Position numbers and translations under genes: made by a program
In this document: piece after piece, positions 9,562 through 18,944 of the stretch
How positions within the stretch are numbered: position 1 is the first letter of the stretch
Layout: every line of letters starts with the position of its first letter
Assembly: GCF_900177675.1 (NCBI RefSeq)
Contig: NZ_FXWM01000001.1
Coordinates: 2,923,001-2,987,000, forward strand
Length of the DNA: 64,000 bases
DNA from: Bacillus sp. OV166
Lineage (GTDB): Bacteria; Bacillota; Bacilli; Bacillales; Cytobacillaceae
Direction of reading: 5' to 3'
Notes under the pieces: generated by a model
Told to the model about the DNA's origin: nothing
The model's database searches: none
Seen by the model: the letters and a program-made list of their open reading frames with translations, nothing else

Positions 9562-9587
9562 TATTTGAAAGGAAGTATTCGATATAC

Positions 9588-10244
9588 ATGTTGAAAAACG
9601 AAAAGGCAATTGTTGTGTTTAGTGGTGGACAAGACAGCACCACATGTTTATTTTGGGCATTAAAGCAATTTAAAGAAGTAGAAGTAGTTACATTTGATTA
9701 CAATCAACGGCATAGTTTAGAAATTGAATGTGCCAAAAATATAGCCAAAGAACTTGGTGTGAAACACCATATTTTAGATATGTCATTATTAAATCAACTA
9801 GCCCCTAATGCGTTAACACGTTCAGATATTGAGGTGACTGATGGCGGCGAAGGGGAACTGCCGTCTACATTTGTGCCAGGTCGTAATCTGTTATTCCTAA
9901 CCTTCGCAGGTGTTTTAGCACGTCAGATCGGTGCCAAGCATTTAGTCACTGGTGTTTGCGAAACAGATTTCAGCGGGTACCCAGATTGTCGCGATATTTT
10001 TATTAAATCACTTAATGTCACCTTGAATCTATCGATGGACGATAATTTTGTCATTCATACGCCATTAATGTGGTTAAACAAAGCTGAAACATGGGCAATG
10101 GCAGATGAATTAGGAGCGTTTGAATTTGTTCGTGAAAAAACATTAACCTGTTACAATGGTGTGATTTCGGATGGATGTGGAGAGTGTCCAGCTTGCGTCT
10201 TAAGAAAAAGAGGGCTTGATGACTTTCTTAATGGGAGGTTTTAA
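9588..10244 (+). CDS. queC: 7-cyano-7-deazaguanine synthase QueC
   Basis: 218 residues. Converts 7-carboxy-7-deazaguanine to preQ0 with ammonia and ATP. N-terminal PP-loop FSGGQDSTT and C-terminal zinc-binding cysteines ([13 protein letters not shown]) are intact. A longer frame from 9543 would read through the riboswitch terminator; ATG 9588 with GAAAGGAAG upstream gives the family length. First gene of queC-queD-queE under the preQ1 riboswitch. Confidence 0.93.
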   Translation: MLKNEKAIVVFSGGQDSTTCLFWALKQFKEVEVVTFDYNQRHSLEIECAKNIAKELGVKHHILDMSLLNQLAPNALTRSDIEVTDGGEGELPSTFVPGRNLLFLTFAGVLARQIGAKHLVTGVCETDFSGYPDCRDIFIKSLNVTLNLSMDDNFVIHTPLMWLNKAETWAMADELGAFEFVREKTLTCYNGVISDGCGECPACVLRKRGLDDFLNGRF

Positions 10245-10247
10245 ACG

Positions 10248-10724
10248 ATGGGTTTCAGAATCGTCGATAAACTTCAAAAAATAAATGAGGACATTCAACC
10301 TCATCAATTAAAATATCATTCGAAACGTGTGCTAGTGAGCAAGGAATTTACCTTTGATGCTTCACACCACTTGCATTGCTATGAAGGGAAATGCAAGAAT
10401 TTGCACGGCCATACGTACAGAGTTATTTTTGGATTAAGTGGTTTTGTTGATGAACGCGGCTTAATGATCGACTTTGGCGATATTAAAGACATTTGGAAAA
10501 ATGAAATCGAAATCTATCTTGATCATCAATACCTAAACGAAACCCTTCCATCGATGAATACAACAGCCGAAAACATGGTTGTCTGGATATATGAGAAAAT
10601 GAAAGATGCCTTAGCAACAGAAGAACGTAGGAACCAATATCATGGTGCAAGAGTGGAATTTGTCCGTCTGTTTGAAACCCCAACAAGCTACGCAGAAGCG
10701 AGAAGGGAGTGGATGGAGGAATGA
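10248..10724 (+). CDS. queD: 6-carboxytetrahydropterin synthase QueD
   Basis: 158 residues. Makes 6-carboxy-tetrahydropterin from dihydroneopterin triphosphate. Zinc histidines lie in DASHHLH and HGHTY, and the catalytic cysteine lies in GKCKNLHGH. It starts three bases after queC and overlaps queE by four bases, so the three genes are translated together. Confidence 0.93.
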   Translation: MGFRIVDKLQKINEDIQPHQLKYHSKRVLVSKEFTFDASHHLHCYEGKCKNLHGHTYRVIFGLSGFVDERGLMIDFGDIKDIWKNEIEIYLDHQYLNETLPSMNTTAENMVVWIYEKMKDALATEERRNQYHGARVEFVRLFETPTSYAEARREWMEE

Positions 10725-11449
10725 GTAAGATTCCTGTATTAGAAATTTTTGGCCCAACCATTCAAGGAGAAGGCATGGTCATTGGTCAAAAGACGATGTT
10801 TGTTCGGACAGCCGGCTGTGATTATTCATGCAGCTGGTGTGATTCTGCCTTTACATGGGATGGCAGTGCCAAAGAGGATATTCAGCAAATGACCGCTGAA
10901 GAAATTTGGGATGAATTAAAAAGAGTCGGTGGGGACAATTTCTCGTTTGTGACGATCTCAGGGGGAAATCCGGCGCTATTGAAAAACTTAGATGTGTTTA
11001 TCGATTTATTAAAAGAAAAAGACATCAAAATTGGCATCGAAACACAAGGAAGCAGATGGCAGGACTGGTTCCTAAACGTCAATGAACTGACCATTTCACC
11101 AAAGCCGCCGAGCTCTAACATGGTAACCAATTTCGAAATATTAGATTCTATTTTTCAAAATTTAAACGACAATGATTTTAAACATCAAGTGAGTCTAAAA
11201 GTCGTCATCTTTGATGAAGCCGATCTTGAGTATGCGAAAAAGGTTCATAGCCGATACGCAGATATTCCTTTTTATCTCCAGGTTGGGAACGATGATATTA
11301 CGAATTTCAATAATAATGAATTGATTCAAAAACTACTATTGAAATATGAGTGGTTAGTCAATTGTGTGGTTTCGGACCCTCAATTGAATGATGTAAAAGT
11401 ATTACCACAATTGCATGCACTTCTTTGGGGAAATAAGCGGGGCGTGTAA
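10721..11449 (+). CDS. queE: 7-carboxy-7-deazaguanine synthase QueE (radical SAM)
   Basis: 242 residues. Radical-SAM ring contraction of carboxytetrahydropterin. The cluster motif is CDYSCSWC (CxxxCxxC). ATG 10721 overlaps the queD TGA (ATGA), matching the known N-terminus IPVLEIFGPTIQGEG; a GTG at 10709 is an alternative. queF, which closes the Bacillus subtilis operon, is absent here: a hairpin and a convergent gene follow. Confidence 0.93.
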   Translation: MSKIPVLEIFGPTIQGEGMVIGQKTMFVRTAGCDYSCSWCDSAFTWDGSAKEDIQQMTAEEIWDELKRVGGDNFSFVTISGGNPALLKNLDVFIDLLKEKDIKIGIETQGSRWQDWFLNVNELTISPKPPSSNMVTNFEILDSIFQNLNDNDFKHQVSLKVVIFDEADLEYAKKVHSRYADIPFYLQVGNDDITNFNNNELIQKLLLKYEWLVNCVVSDPQLNDVKVLPQLHALLWGNKRGV

Positions 11450-11481
11450 GGACAGGGACCATGAAGGACCATGGGATCATG

Positions 11482-11545
11482 GGGACGGTTCTACTGGCTT
11501 TTTTGGACAAGGAAAGAGATTAAAAAAGGCCAAAAGAACCGTCCC
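11482..11545. repeat. REP-like long hairpin between convergent genes
   Basis: Inverted arms GGGACGGTTCT...GGCTTTTTT and AAAAAAGGCC...AGAACCGTCCC around a 17-base loop. The flanks repeat the theme (GGGACC ATG...). It has U runs on both strands and probably serves as a bidirectional terminator for queE and the DUF1284 gene; it looks like a mobile intergenic repeat. Confidence 0.65.
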
Positions 11546-11576
11546 TGTGGGCATGTGGACATTGAATAGATGAAGT

Positions 11577-11993
11577 TTATTGAATTTTTCTTAAGCCCTT
11601 CCCTTCATGAATCTCTCGAATACCTTCCTCGCAAACCCCGTAAGAACGCCAAGAACAAGTTTCACAGACAACTTGAATATCGGCGGGGATGACATGTTTT
11701 AGGATACGGGACTCAATTTCCTCCCATCTAAGAATTTGTCCGATTGTAAGGTTCATTTTGTCTAAAATAACGGCATCTCTTTCAAAGATCTGGTCGTCTT
11801 GGCAATGGTATTCACCTGAATTAGGGAACTTTTCACACAACTGATCTGGTCCCTTTACAAGCATAATCAACGTTTTTGGGTTGCTTCTCAAGGTTTGATG
11901 CAAAAGAGTCATATTTTCCACGTATTCTTGGGAATAGCCCATTCCCCGATAGCCTAGAAGGCAAAAAAGATGATGTCCTCGTAGCTTATACAT
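11577..11993 (-). CDS. DUF1284 domain protein
   Basis: 138 residues starting RGHHLFCLLGYRGMGYS, the hallmark of DUF1284. Several conserved cysteines (C11, CEK, CQDD, CETCSW, GVCEEG) suggest a metal or Fe-S site. Function unknown. ATG start with GGGGGAGA upstream. Convergent with queE. Confidence 0.85.
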   Translation of the reverse strand: MYKLRGHHLFCLLGYRGMGYSQEYVENMTLLHQTLRSNPKTLIMLVKGPDQLCEKFPNSGEYHCQDDQIFERDAVILDKMNLTIGQILRWEEIESRILKHVIPADIQVVCETCSWRSYGVCEEGIREIHEGKGLRKIQ

Positions 11994-12177
11994 TATTCTC
12001 CCCCAGTTTGTTTACTCCCTTTTGATATTAAAAGTAAACTATAATTGTAATTTGGTTAACATCTATAGGGTTTAGTCTACCATAAAAAAAAGAAAAACAT
12101 TTGACATTTCTACCTGAAGTGTTAACATTATCCATGCAGGGAAATCATTACATGACAATTAAATAGATGAAGCAAAT

Positions 12178-12274
12178 CCGCTAGAGGTGCCTTTTTAAAG
12201 GGCTGAGATTGAAGTACTACTTCGGGACTCTATGAACCTGATCTGGGTAATACCAGCGTAGGGAAGTGGAAAAC
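12178..12274 (+). ncRNA. TPP (THI-element) riboswitch
   Basis: CTAGAGGTGCC ... GGGCTGAGA ... GAACCTGATCTGGGTAATACCAGCGTAGGGAA: all conserved TPP blocks in order. It precedes the thiazole-branch operon and should repress it when thiamine pyrophosphate is abundant. Confidence 0.95.
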
Positions 12275-12315
12275 GGGATATTTGAAGAACGTATGTTTCT
12301 ATTTCGAATTTTCGA

Positions 12316-12349
12316 CCACTTTCTTACCTAAAGAAAGTGGTTTTTTGTT
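12316..12349 (+). terminator. TPP riboswitch terminator
   Basis: CCACTTTCTT acct AAAGAAAGTGG then TTTTTTG, 40 bases after the aptamer. Confidence 0.88.
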
Positions 12350-12400
12350 TTTCACTTTAAGCCTTAGATCTTCGGAATCTGCTTAAAAGGAGGGACGGGT

Positions 12401-13039
12401 ATTTCAACTAGTATAAAAGATAAAGAGTTACATATTATCTCCAATGGGAAAATTCCAATCGAACAGTTATGTGAAATTGTAAGCGAAATTCATCCTTATA
12501 TAACCGCGATTCATTTGCGGGAAAAACAAAAAACAGCCAAGGAACTTTTCCAAGCCGTCCAACGGTTAACAAATGAAAACATCCCACTATCAAAGATTAT
12601 CATTAATGACCGAGTCGATGTTGCCTGCGTTACAAGGGCTAGAGGAGTTCAATTAGCCTTCCATAGTTTAGATGCAGCGCTTGTGAAAGAAAATTTTCCT
12701 CAGCTTTTCCTCGGGAGCTCCATCCACTCCTACGAGGAAGGACAACAAGCAAAAGAGAATGGTGCTGATTACGTGCTATATGGCCATATCTTTCCTTCGC
12801 AATCAAAACCGGGTAAGACCCCAAAAGGACTAGTGGAATTAGCAAGGCTTACCCAATTAGACATCCCGGTAATAGCCATCGGCGGGATCACACCTGAAAA
12901 TACGGGGCAGGTACTTCAAGCAGGATCAAAAGGGATCGCAGTCATGTCAGGAGTTTTAGGTGCTCACGATCCATTAGCAGCAGTTAAGGCTTACCTAAAT
13001 GTATTAAATGGAGATGAACAAAGTGGAAAAATCATTTGA
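12401..13039 (+). CDS. tenI: thiazole tautomerase TenI (apparent ATT start)
   Basis: 212 residues, a ThiE-like TIM barrel that aromatises the ThiG thiazole product. The family N-terminus (KELHIISNGKIPIEQLCEI) is encoded in frame upstream of the first conventional start, TTG 12515. The only plausible initiation site is ATT 12401, six bases after AAAAGGAGGG. Starting at TTG 12515 would remove the first beta-strand and helices. First gene of tenI-thiO-thiS-thiG-thiF; the stop overlaps thiO. Confidence 0.85.
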   Translation: MSTSIKDKELHIISNGKIPIEQLCEIVSEIHPYITAIHLREKQKTAKELFQAVQRLTNENIPLSKIIINDRVDVACVTRARGVQLAFHSLDAALVKENFPQLFLGSSIHSYEEGQQAKENGADYVLYGHIFPSQSKPGKTPKGLVELARLTQLDIPVIAIGGITPENTGQVLQAGSKGIAVMSGVLGAHDPLAAVKAYLNVLNGDEQSGKII

Positions 13040-14153
13040 TGTGGCCATTATCGGAGGCGGAATTATCGGGTCCTCGATTGCCTACCAGCTTGCAAAAAGG
13101 GGAAGAAAAGTCATCATAATTGAGAAGGAACGAGTCGCTTGCCAAGCGTCCAGTGCGGCTGCAGGAATGTTGGCAGCACAAGCAGAGCTGGAACAAGACG
13201 GTCCTTTATTCCAGCTAGCTTTAAAAAGTCAAGCGATGTTTTCAACGCTCGCAAGTGAGTTATTTGAATATACGGGAATTGATATTGAGTATGTGAATAA
13301 AGGAATGGTGAAAATTGCCGAAACCGAAGAAATAGCGCTCGAGGTAAAAAAACAGATCACCTTCCAAAAAAAATGGGATCCAACCATTACCTGGCTCGAT
13401 GCATCGGAAGTACGGTTGCTGGAACCATCTCTTTCACCAAGTGTAGCTGGAGGGATGTATCTCCCTCATGATGGGCATGTGCAACCAGCAAAGTTAACAC
13501 AAGCCTTTGCAAAAGCCGCGGAACATTTTGGTGCCCAAATATGTGAAGAGACGGAGGTTCTGTCTTTTGTCTATGAAAACGGTCAGGTTAAAGGGGTTAC
13601 CACCTGCAAGGGCGTCATCCATTGTGAACAGGTGGTTGTTGCCACTGGAGCTTGGGCGGCGAAATTAATGCAAGAATCAGGAATCGATATTCCTGTGTAT
13701 CCGGTTAAAGGAGAATGCTTTTCGATTAGAACAGAAAGGCCGATCATCAACACTACCATTTTCTCCGACAAACGTTGTTATTTAGTACCGAAACGAAATG
13801 GGGAAATTTATATAGGTGCGACTATGATTGAAAATACCTTTGATACCAAGGTAACTCCTGAAGGGATTGCTACATTGATAGAAAGAGCGACTCAATTAGT
13901 TCCACAGATTAAGGAGGCAGCATGGGAGCGAGTATGGGCTGGAGTCAGACCGCAGACAGGCGATGGAATTCCTTATATGGGCGAACATCCAAGCTTGCGT
14001 GGGTTGTTCGTGGCAGCAGGCCATTTTCGAAATGGAATTTTATTAAGCCCGATGACAGGGGAACTAGTTGCGGACCTAGTGTCAGGTAGATTACTAAATC
14101 AGGAACTACTCTCTGCTTTTCACCTAGAACGGCACAAAGAAACGGTTAGTTAG
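13023..14153 (+). CDS. thiO: glycine oxidase ThiO
   Basis: About 376 residues, FAD-dependent oxidase giving iminoglycine for the thiazole ring. N-terminal dinucleotide-binding motif AIIGGGIIGSS and C-terminal GHFRNGILLSP are typical. GTG 13023 is nine bases after GGAG; in-frame ATG 13008 or 13014 are alternatives. The gene overlaps the end of tenI, implying translational coupling. Confidence 0.92.
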   Translation: MEKSFDVAIIGGGIIGSSIAYQLAKRGRKVIIIEKERVACQASSAAAGMLAAQAELEQDGPLFQLALKSQAMFSTLASELFEYTGIDIEYVNKGMVKIAETEEIALEVKKQITFQKKWDPTITWLDASEVRLLEPSLSPSVAGGMYLPHDGHVQPAKLTQAFAKAAEHFGAQICEETEVLSFVYENGQVKGVTTCKGVIHCEQVVVATGAWAAKLMQESGIDIPVYPVKGECFSIRTERPIINTTIFSDKRCYLVPKRNGEIYIGATMIENTFDTKVTPEGIATLIERATQLVPQIKEAAWERVWAGVRPQTGDGIPYMGEHPSLRGLFVAAGHFRNGILLSPMTGELVADLVSGRLLNQELLSAFHLERHKETVS

Positions 14154-14163
14154 GAGGAAAACC

Positions 14164-14367
14164 ATGGAGGTAGTAGTAAATGGCGAGTGGATCCAATTAC
14201 CCGACCATATCGTATCTGTTTCAGATGTTCTCAAATATTATGACATCCAAGATAAGGTCGTTGTTGTGGAAGTAAACGGTGAAATATTAACCAGGTTAGA
14301 GCACCAAAGTACGAGAATATCAGATAAAGATCGAATCGAAATAGTCCATTTTGTAGGAGGCGGTTGA
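14164..14367 (+). CDS. thiS: sulfur carrier protein ThiS
   Basis: 67 residues, ubiquitin-like fold, ending in the required Gly-Gly (VHFVGGG) that is adenylated by ThiF and thiocarboxylated. AGGAGG five bases upstream. Placed between thiO and thiG as in Bacillus subtilis. Confidence 0.93.
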   Translation: MEVVVNGEWIQLPDHIVSVSDVLKYYDIQDKVVVVEVNGEILTRLEHQSTRISDKDRIEIVHFVGGG

Positions 14368-14368
14368 C

Positions 14369-15136
14369 ATGTTAAAAATAGGTTCATTATCCTTTCAATC
14401 TCGTTTGTTACTTGGTACGGGAAAGTATCCAAGCTTTGAAATCCAAAAGGAAGCAGTGCTAGTGTCGAAAGCAGAAATCCTCACGTTTGCGGTGAGACGA
14501 ATGAATATCTTTGAACCAAGCCAGCCGAATTTTTTAGAACAGCTCGACACTCAAAAATATAAGCTTCTGCCTAATACTGCTGGAGCAAAAACAGCAGCAG
14601 AGGCGGTTCGGATCGCAAAACTAGCGAAAGCTTCAGGACTATGCGATATGATTAAAGTGGAAGTGATTGGCTGTGATCATACCTTGCTTCCTGACCCGAT
14701 TGAAACCCTTAAAGCAACGGAAGAATTAGTGAAAGAAGGATTTATTGTCCTCCCCTATACATCCGATGACGTGGTTTTAGCTCGAAAGCTCCAAGAAGTG
14801 GGCTGTCATGCGGTCATGCCAGGGGCTTCGCCGATTGGATCCGGTCAAGGGATCATCAATCCTGTTAACCTAGGCTTTATTATCGAGCAAGCGGTCGTGC
14901 CTGTGATTGTGGATGCTGGTATTGGCTCCCCAGCTGATGCAGCATTGGCGATGGAATTAGGAGCTGATGGGGTGTTATTAAATACGGCTGTTTCAGCAGC
15001 AAATGATCCGGTCAAAATGGCTCGAGCCATGAGTTTAGCGATCGAAGCGGGACGATTAGGCTTTGAAGCCGGACGAATCGAGAAAAAGAGATATGCGACA
15101 GCCAGCAGTCCCAAGGAAGGAATGAGTATCGGGTGA
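14369..15136 (+). CDS. thiG: thiazole synthase ThiG
   Basis: 255 residues, (beta/alpha)8 enzyme that condenses DXP, iminoglycine and ThiS-COSH. The Schiff-base lysine lies in MIKVEV and the phosphate loop in GIGSPADAA. It starts one base after thiS and overlaps thiF (GTGA). Confidence 0.95.
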   Translation: MLKIGSLSFQSRLLLGTGKYPSFEIQKEAVLVSKAEILTFAVRRMNIFEPSQPNFLEQLDTQKYKLLPNTAGAKTAAEAVRIAKLAKASGLCDMIKVEVIGCDHTLLPDPIETLKATEELVKEGFIVLPYTSDDVVLARKLQEVGCHAVMPGASPIGSGQGIINPVNLGFIIEQAVVPVIVDAGIGSPADAALAMELGADGVLLNTAVSAANDPVKMARAMSLAIEAGRLGFEAGRIEKKRYATASSPKEGMSIG

Positions 15137-16149
15137 ATCGCTACTCACGACAGGAACTATTTTCACCGATTGGGAAAGACGGGCAGCAGCTAATTTCCAC
15201 GAAACATGTACTCATCATCGGAATGGGAGCACTCGGTTCAGGAAGTGCCGAAGCACTTGTCCGCGCGGGAATTGGGAAGCTCACCATTGTGGATCGTGAT
15301 TATGTCGAATGGTCGAATTTACAGCGGCAGCAGCTCTATGCTGAAGAAGATGCCAAAAACCGAATTCCCAAAGTCATCGCAGCTAAAAACCGATTAACAG
15401 CGATTAACTCTTCGGTGCTGATTGAGGCCATCATTGGCGATGCCTCCGTTACAGAGCTTCTTGACTGGGCTCAAAATGTAGATCTGATGATTGATGCAAC
15501 CGATAATTTCGAAACAAGAATGATCATGAATGATGTAGCACAAAAGGTGGGCATCCCTTGGATTTACGGGGCATGTGTGGGAAGCTACGGAATATCCTAC
15601 ACGATTATTCCAGAAAAAACACCCTGCCTTGCTTGTTTACTTGAAACCGTTCCGCTAGGCGGATTAACTTGTGACACAGCTGGAATAATAAGTCCAGCTG
15701 TGAACATGGTCGTTGCGTATCAAATAAGTGAGACCTTGAAGATTTTGGTCGGAGATGCGGATTCGCTGCGGAACAAACTCGTGTCTTTTGACTTGTGGAA
15801 AAATCAACATAGTACGATCCAAGTAGATAAATTGAAAAAAGAAGATTGTCCAACCTGTGGGGAAGAACGATTCTTCCCCTATTTAGCTTTTGAAAATCAA
15901 ACCAAGACAGCTGTCCTCTGTGGAAGAGATTCTGTTCAGATACGTCCTGCGCTTCCCGCCTTGCGTGACTTGGTGGCATTAGAAAAATTATTGGCAAATC
16001 AAGGGGGAACAGTACAGCGAAATCCGTATCTATTATCTTATTCAGTGGATCCGCACCGATTAGTCATTTTTAAAGACGGAAGGGTGTTAGTCCACGGAAC
16101 CAAGGATATTTCCGAAGCAAAGGCACTATACCATCGATACTTAGGGTAA
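15133..16149 (+). CDS. thiF: ThiS adenylyltransferase ThiF
   Basis: 338 residues, E1-like enzyme activating ThiS. It shows the nucleotide-binding GMGALGS, the DATDNFETR segment and zinc cysteines (CLACL..., CPTCGEE). GTG start within the thiG stop. The C-terminal 80 residues extend beyond the adenylation domain. thiD, which follows thiF in Bacillus subtilis, is not present. Confidence 0.93.
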   Translation: MNRYSRQELFSPIGKDGQQLISTKHVLIIGMGALGSGSAEALVRAGIGKLTIVDRDYVEWSNLQRQQLYAEEDAKNRIPKVIAAKNRLTAINSSVLIEAIIGDASVTELLDWAQNVDLMIDATDNFETRMIMNDVAQKVGIPWIYGACVGSYGISYTIIPEKTPCLACLLETVPLGGLTCDTAGIISPAVNMVVAYQISETLKILVGDADSLRNKLVSFDLWKNQHSTIQVDKLKKEDCPTCGEERFFPYLAFENQTKTAVLCGRDSVQIRPALPALRDLVALEKLLANQGGTVQRNPYLLSYSVDPHRLVIFKDGRVLVHGTKDISEAKALYHRYLG

Positions 16150-16233
16150 TGACAACCGCTGGCGATGAAGTCTTTCCATGAAAAGTTACCAAAATTATGC
16201 TAAGCTTTATTATTATGGAAAGGAGGATTAGTG

Positions 16234-17076
16234 ATGGATAAATTAATTCCAGAAATTACACTTAATGATGGGCTAACTTTGCCAGTGATCGGTTTGGGTA
16301 CATATAAGCTAAGAGGGAATGATGGTGTTCATTCCATCTTAAGCGCAATTGATATGGGATATAGACTAATAGATTCTGCTTATAATTATGAAAATGAAGG
16401 CACGGTTGGTGAGGCTGTTAGACGCAGTTCTGTTGCAAGAGAAAAATTAAAGATTACATCGAAACTGCCAGGTCGCTATCAAACCTATGGCAGGGCGGTT
16501 GCGACCATTCAAGAATCGTTATTTCGGGCAAATCTAGATTATTATGATTTATATCTCATTCATTGGCCAAATCCGAAACAGGACATATACGTGGAAGCTT
16601 GGGAAGCATTAATTGATGCTAAAAAATGGGGGCTTATTCGTTCGATCGGTGTCTGTAATTTCTTACCTGAACATATAGAGCGTTTAGAAAAAGAAACAGG
16701 TGTGAAACCTAGCCTTAACCAAATCGAATTACACCCATTATTCAATCAAGCACCACAAAGAAAATGGCATGAAGAAAATAACATTACAACGGAATCCTGG
16801 AGCCCAATAGCTCGAGCAAATGAAGTTTTACAAAATGATACCATTCAACAGATTGCCGATCATCATAACAAGTCTATTTCACAAATTATTTTACGTTGGC
16901 ACTATCAACTTGGGGCCATTGCCATTCCTAAATCATCATCTCCTGCAAGGCAGCTTGAAAATATATCTATTTTTGACTTCTCCCTAGATGAAATAGAAAT
17001 GAGTATCCTATCAGGATTAACTCGCCCTTATGGCAGAATAAACAACCAAGATCCTGCAGTATACGAAGAATTTTAA
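16234..17076 (+). CDS. aldo/keto reductase
   Basis: 280 residues. NAD(P)H-dependent carbonyl reductase of the AKR family with the complete tetrad Asp47, Tyr52, Lys77 and His110. The C-terminal cofactor segment IAIPKSSSPARQLENI is present. ATG 16234 is seven bases from AAGGAGG; GTG 16231 is an alternative. Monocistronic, followed directly by an insertion sequence. Confidence 0.9.
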   Translation: MDKLIPEITLNDGLTLPVIGLGTYKLRGNDGVHSILSAIDMGYRLIDSAYNYENEGTVGEAVRRSSVAREKLKITSKLPGRYQTYGRAVATIQESLFRANLDYYDLYLIHWPNPKQDIYVEAWEALIDAKKWGLIRSIGVCNFLPEHIERLEKETGVKPSLNQIELHPLFNQAPQRKWHEENNITTESWSPIARANEVLQNDTIQQIADHHNKSISQIILRWHYQLGAIAIPKSSSPARQLENISIFDFSLDEIEMSILSGLTRPYGRINNQDPAVYEEF

Positions 17077-17238
17077 AGCATTTAATAAATAAAACAGACA
17101 AAACACTCCACTAAAAATATTGAACTATAACCCGAATAATGGACACTTTATAAAAAGTCCCTTATTCGGGTTTTTCTGTGTCCATTTCACAAAAACCCGT
17201 TTATAATCAAACTCAATGATGTGAGCGGAGGACATATA

Positions 17239-17667
17239 ATGAGTAAAATTATTTTTAATGAAATTCAAATGAAACTACTAGAACAGAATCCAAATGTACA
17301 ACACGTATCGGATCGTTCTATCGCATATAAGCCTGAATTTAAGGTAGAAGCAATTAAAGAAAATTCAAATGGTAAAGGACCTGCCCAAATTTTTATTGAA
17401 CATGGATTTGACTTAGAAATGATTGGGTCTGATAAACCTAGTGAATGTTTAAAACGCTGGAGGAAAACATTTGAGCAGTTTGGGGAGGATGGTTTCTTCA
17501 CAGAAAGGCGTGGAAAAGCAAGCACTGGTAGACCCTCTTCAAAGCCTCTTTCAGTTGAGGATAACTTAAAGAAAGCTGAAGCACGAATTAAATTCCTAGA
17601 AGCGGAGCTTGAATTCTTAAAAAAGTTAGACGAACTAGAAAGGCAGGCGAAGAAGAAGAAAAAGTAA
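17239..17667 (+). CDS. IS3-family transposase OrfA
   Basis: 142 residues. Helix-turn-helix region (about residues 35-90) followed by a C-terminal leucine-zipper-like coiled coil. ATG 17239 is seven bases from CGGAGGA; GTG 17221 is an upstream alternative. It recognises the IS ends and supplies the N-terminus of the OrfAB transposase by frameshifting. Confidence 0.9.
   Translation: MSKIIFNEIQMKLLEQNPNVQHVSDRSIAYKPEFKVEAIKENSNGKGPAQIFIEHGFDLEMIGSDKPSECLKRWRKTFEQFGEDGFFTERRGKASTGRPSSKPLSVEDNLKKAEARIKFLEAELEFLKKLDELERQAKKKKK
17619..17625 (+). promoter_or_regulatory. programmed -1 frameshift slippery heptamer A_AAA_AAG
   Basis: The heptamer is phased exactly to the orfA codons (TTA AAA AAG). After a -1 shift the frame runs without a stop into orfB, giving the OrfAB fusion typical of IS3 elements. 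Confidence 0.88.
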
Positions 17668-17684
17668 CCGTTTCAGAGAAGTAT

Positions 17685-18569
17685 ATGCTTATCGAACAAA
17701 CTATTAGAAAGTTTGGGCTTATACATATGGTGAAATTCCTCTGTAAGAAGGCAGAGGTAAGCAGAAGTGGATATTATGCTTGGGTAAAGGCTGAAAGCAT
17801 GCGGTCTGATCGAGAAGAGAATGATTGGAATGATTATGAGTTAATCAAGGAAATATTTGATAAGAAAAAGGGTTTCGCTGGAGCACTTACTATCAAAATG
17901 ATTTTAGAGAATGACTATTTTGTGGAAATGAATCACAAAAAAATCCGACGGATTATGAGGAAGTTTAATTTAGTGGCAAAGGTTCGCCAAATTAATCCTT
18001 ACAAAAAAATGGCTAAAGCTACCCAAGAACATAAGACTCTCTCTAACCTATTAAATCGAGAATTTGACCAAGGTGAGCCTGGAAAAGTATTGCTAACGGA
18101 TATTACTTATGTGTACTATGGAGCAGCGCAACCGGCTTATTTGTCTTGTGTAAAGGACTCCTCGACAAGGGAAATTGTTGCTTATCATTTGTCCAGAACA
18201 TTAAAGATGGATCTTGTTTATTGTACATTGGATAAACTCTCTGTAGCACTTGGTGATCTAGTTCATCCGGAAGCTATGATTCACTCAGACCAGGGATTCC
18301 ATTACACGCATCCAGAATTTCAAAAAAGAGTGAAAAAGCTAAAGCTTACTCAGTCTATGTCCCGTAAGGGAAATTGCTGGGATAACGCCCCAATGGAATC
18401 ATTCTTTGGTCATTTAAAGGATGAAGTAGATTATTCTTCATGTCAGAGCTTTGAGGAATTACAGGGATTGATAGGAACCTATATTGAGGAGTACAACACC
18501 AACAGATATCAATGGAGCCTAAATAAAATGACTCCGGCACAATACCGGAGTCACTTATTAGCAGCTTAA
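17685..18569 (+). CDS. IS3-family transposase OrfB (DDE)
   Basis: 294 residues. HTH_21-like N-terminus then rve integrase core. The DDE residues are visible in LLTDITYV, IHSDQGFHYTHP and NAPMESFFGHLKDE. Lies in the -1 frame relative to orfA and is open upstream to the slippery site. Confidence 0.93.
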   Translation: MLIEQTIRKFGLIHMVKFLCKKAEVSRSGYYAWVKAESMRSDREENDWNDYELIKEIFDKKKGFAGALTIKMILENDYFVEMNHKKIRRIMRKFNLVAKVRQINPYKKMAKATQEHKTLSNLLNREFDQGEPGKVLLTDITYVYYGAAQPAYLSCVKDSSTREIVAYHLSRTLKMDLVYCTLDKLSVALGDLVHPEAMIHSDQGFHYTHPEFQKRVKKLKLTQSMSRKGNCWDNAPMESFFGHLKDEVDYSSCQSFEELQGLIGTYIEEYNTNRYQWSLNKMTPAQYRSHLLAA

Positions 18570-18656
18570 AATATTCGGTCTTTTTTTAGACTGTCCATTT
18601 TATGGGTCACAGTTCATATAAGTGAAGTGTTTTATTTTTTAGGGAGTCCTGTAACC

Positions 18657-18690
18657 ATAAAAGGGTGTAGTTTTTAGGACACCCTTTTCT
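18657..18690 (+). terminator. hairpin terminator downstream of IS
   Basis: AAAAGGGTGT ... GGACACCCTTTT stem with T-rich tail. The stretch from here to 18944 holds only a stop-interrupted frame (CVQCNEEF, then stops) in phase with the next gene, possibly a decayed reading frame. Confidence 0.7.
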
Positions 18691-18944
18691 GTTAATACTC
18701 AATAGTATATTAACCTAAGAGGTGATTTACGTGGGAGAATTATTGTTTACAACATTTTAATACTAGCTGTGTTCAGTGTAATGAGGAATTTTGAGAATTA
18801 GTACAAGAAATTAAAAATATATATAAAGGAAATGGATATAAAGTAAAACCGAGGTTAAAAAGATGTAGCGGCAATAAGCAGCTTATATGAAAAGAATTAG
18901 ATTTAGCTCTCCGCCTTATATGCACAGTGAGAGGTGATGAAATC

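Larger units (their letters stand above)
17121..18616 (+). mobile_element. IS3-family insertion sequence (1496 bp)
   Basis: Bounded by 25-bp imperfect inverted repeats (17121-17145 TGAACTATAACCCGAATAAT..., 18592-18616 complement TGAACTGTGACCCATAAAAT...). Ends are TG...CA. The flanking TAT at 17118-17120 and 18617-18619 is a 3-bp target duplication. It carries orfA and orfB with a -1 frameshift signal. All parts appear intact, so it is probably active. Confidence 0.93.

Noticed and set aside
9543..9587. N-terminal extension of QueC from 9543
   Set aside because: It overlaps the riboswitch terminator and adds residues not found in the family; ATG 9588 has its own ribosome binding site.
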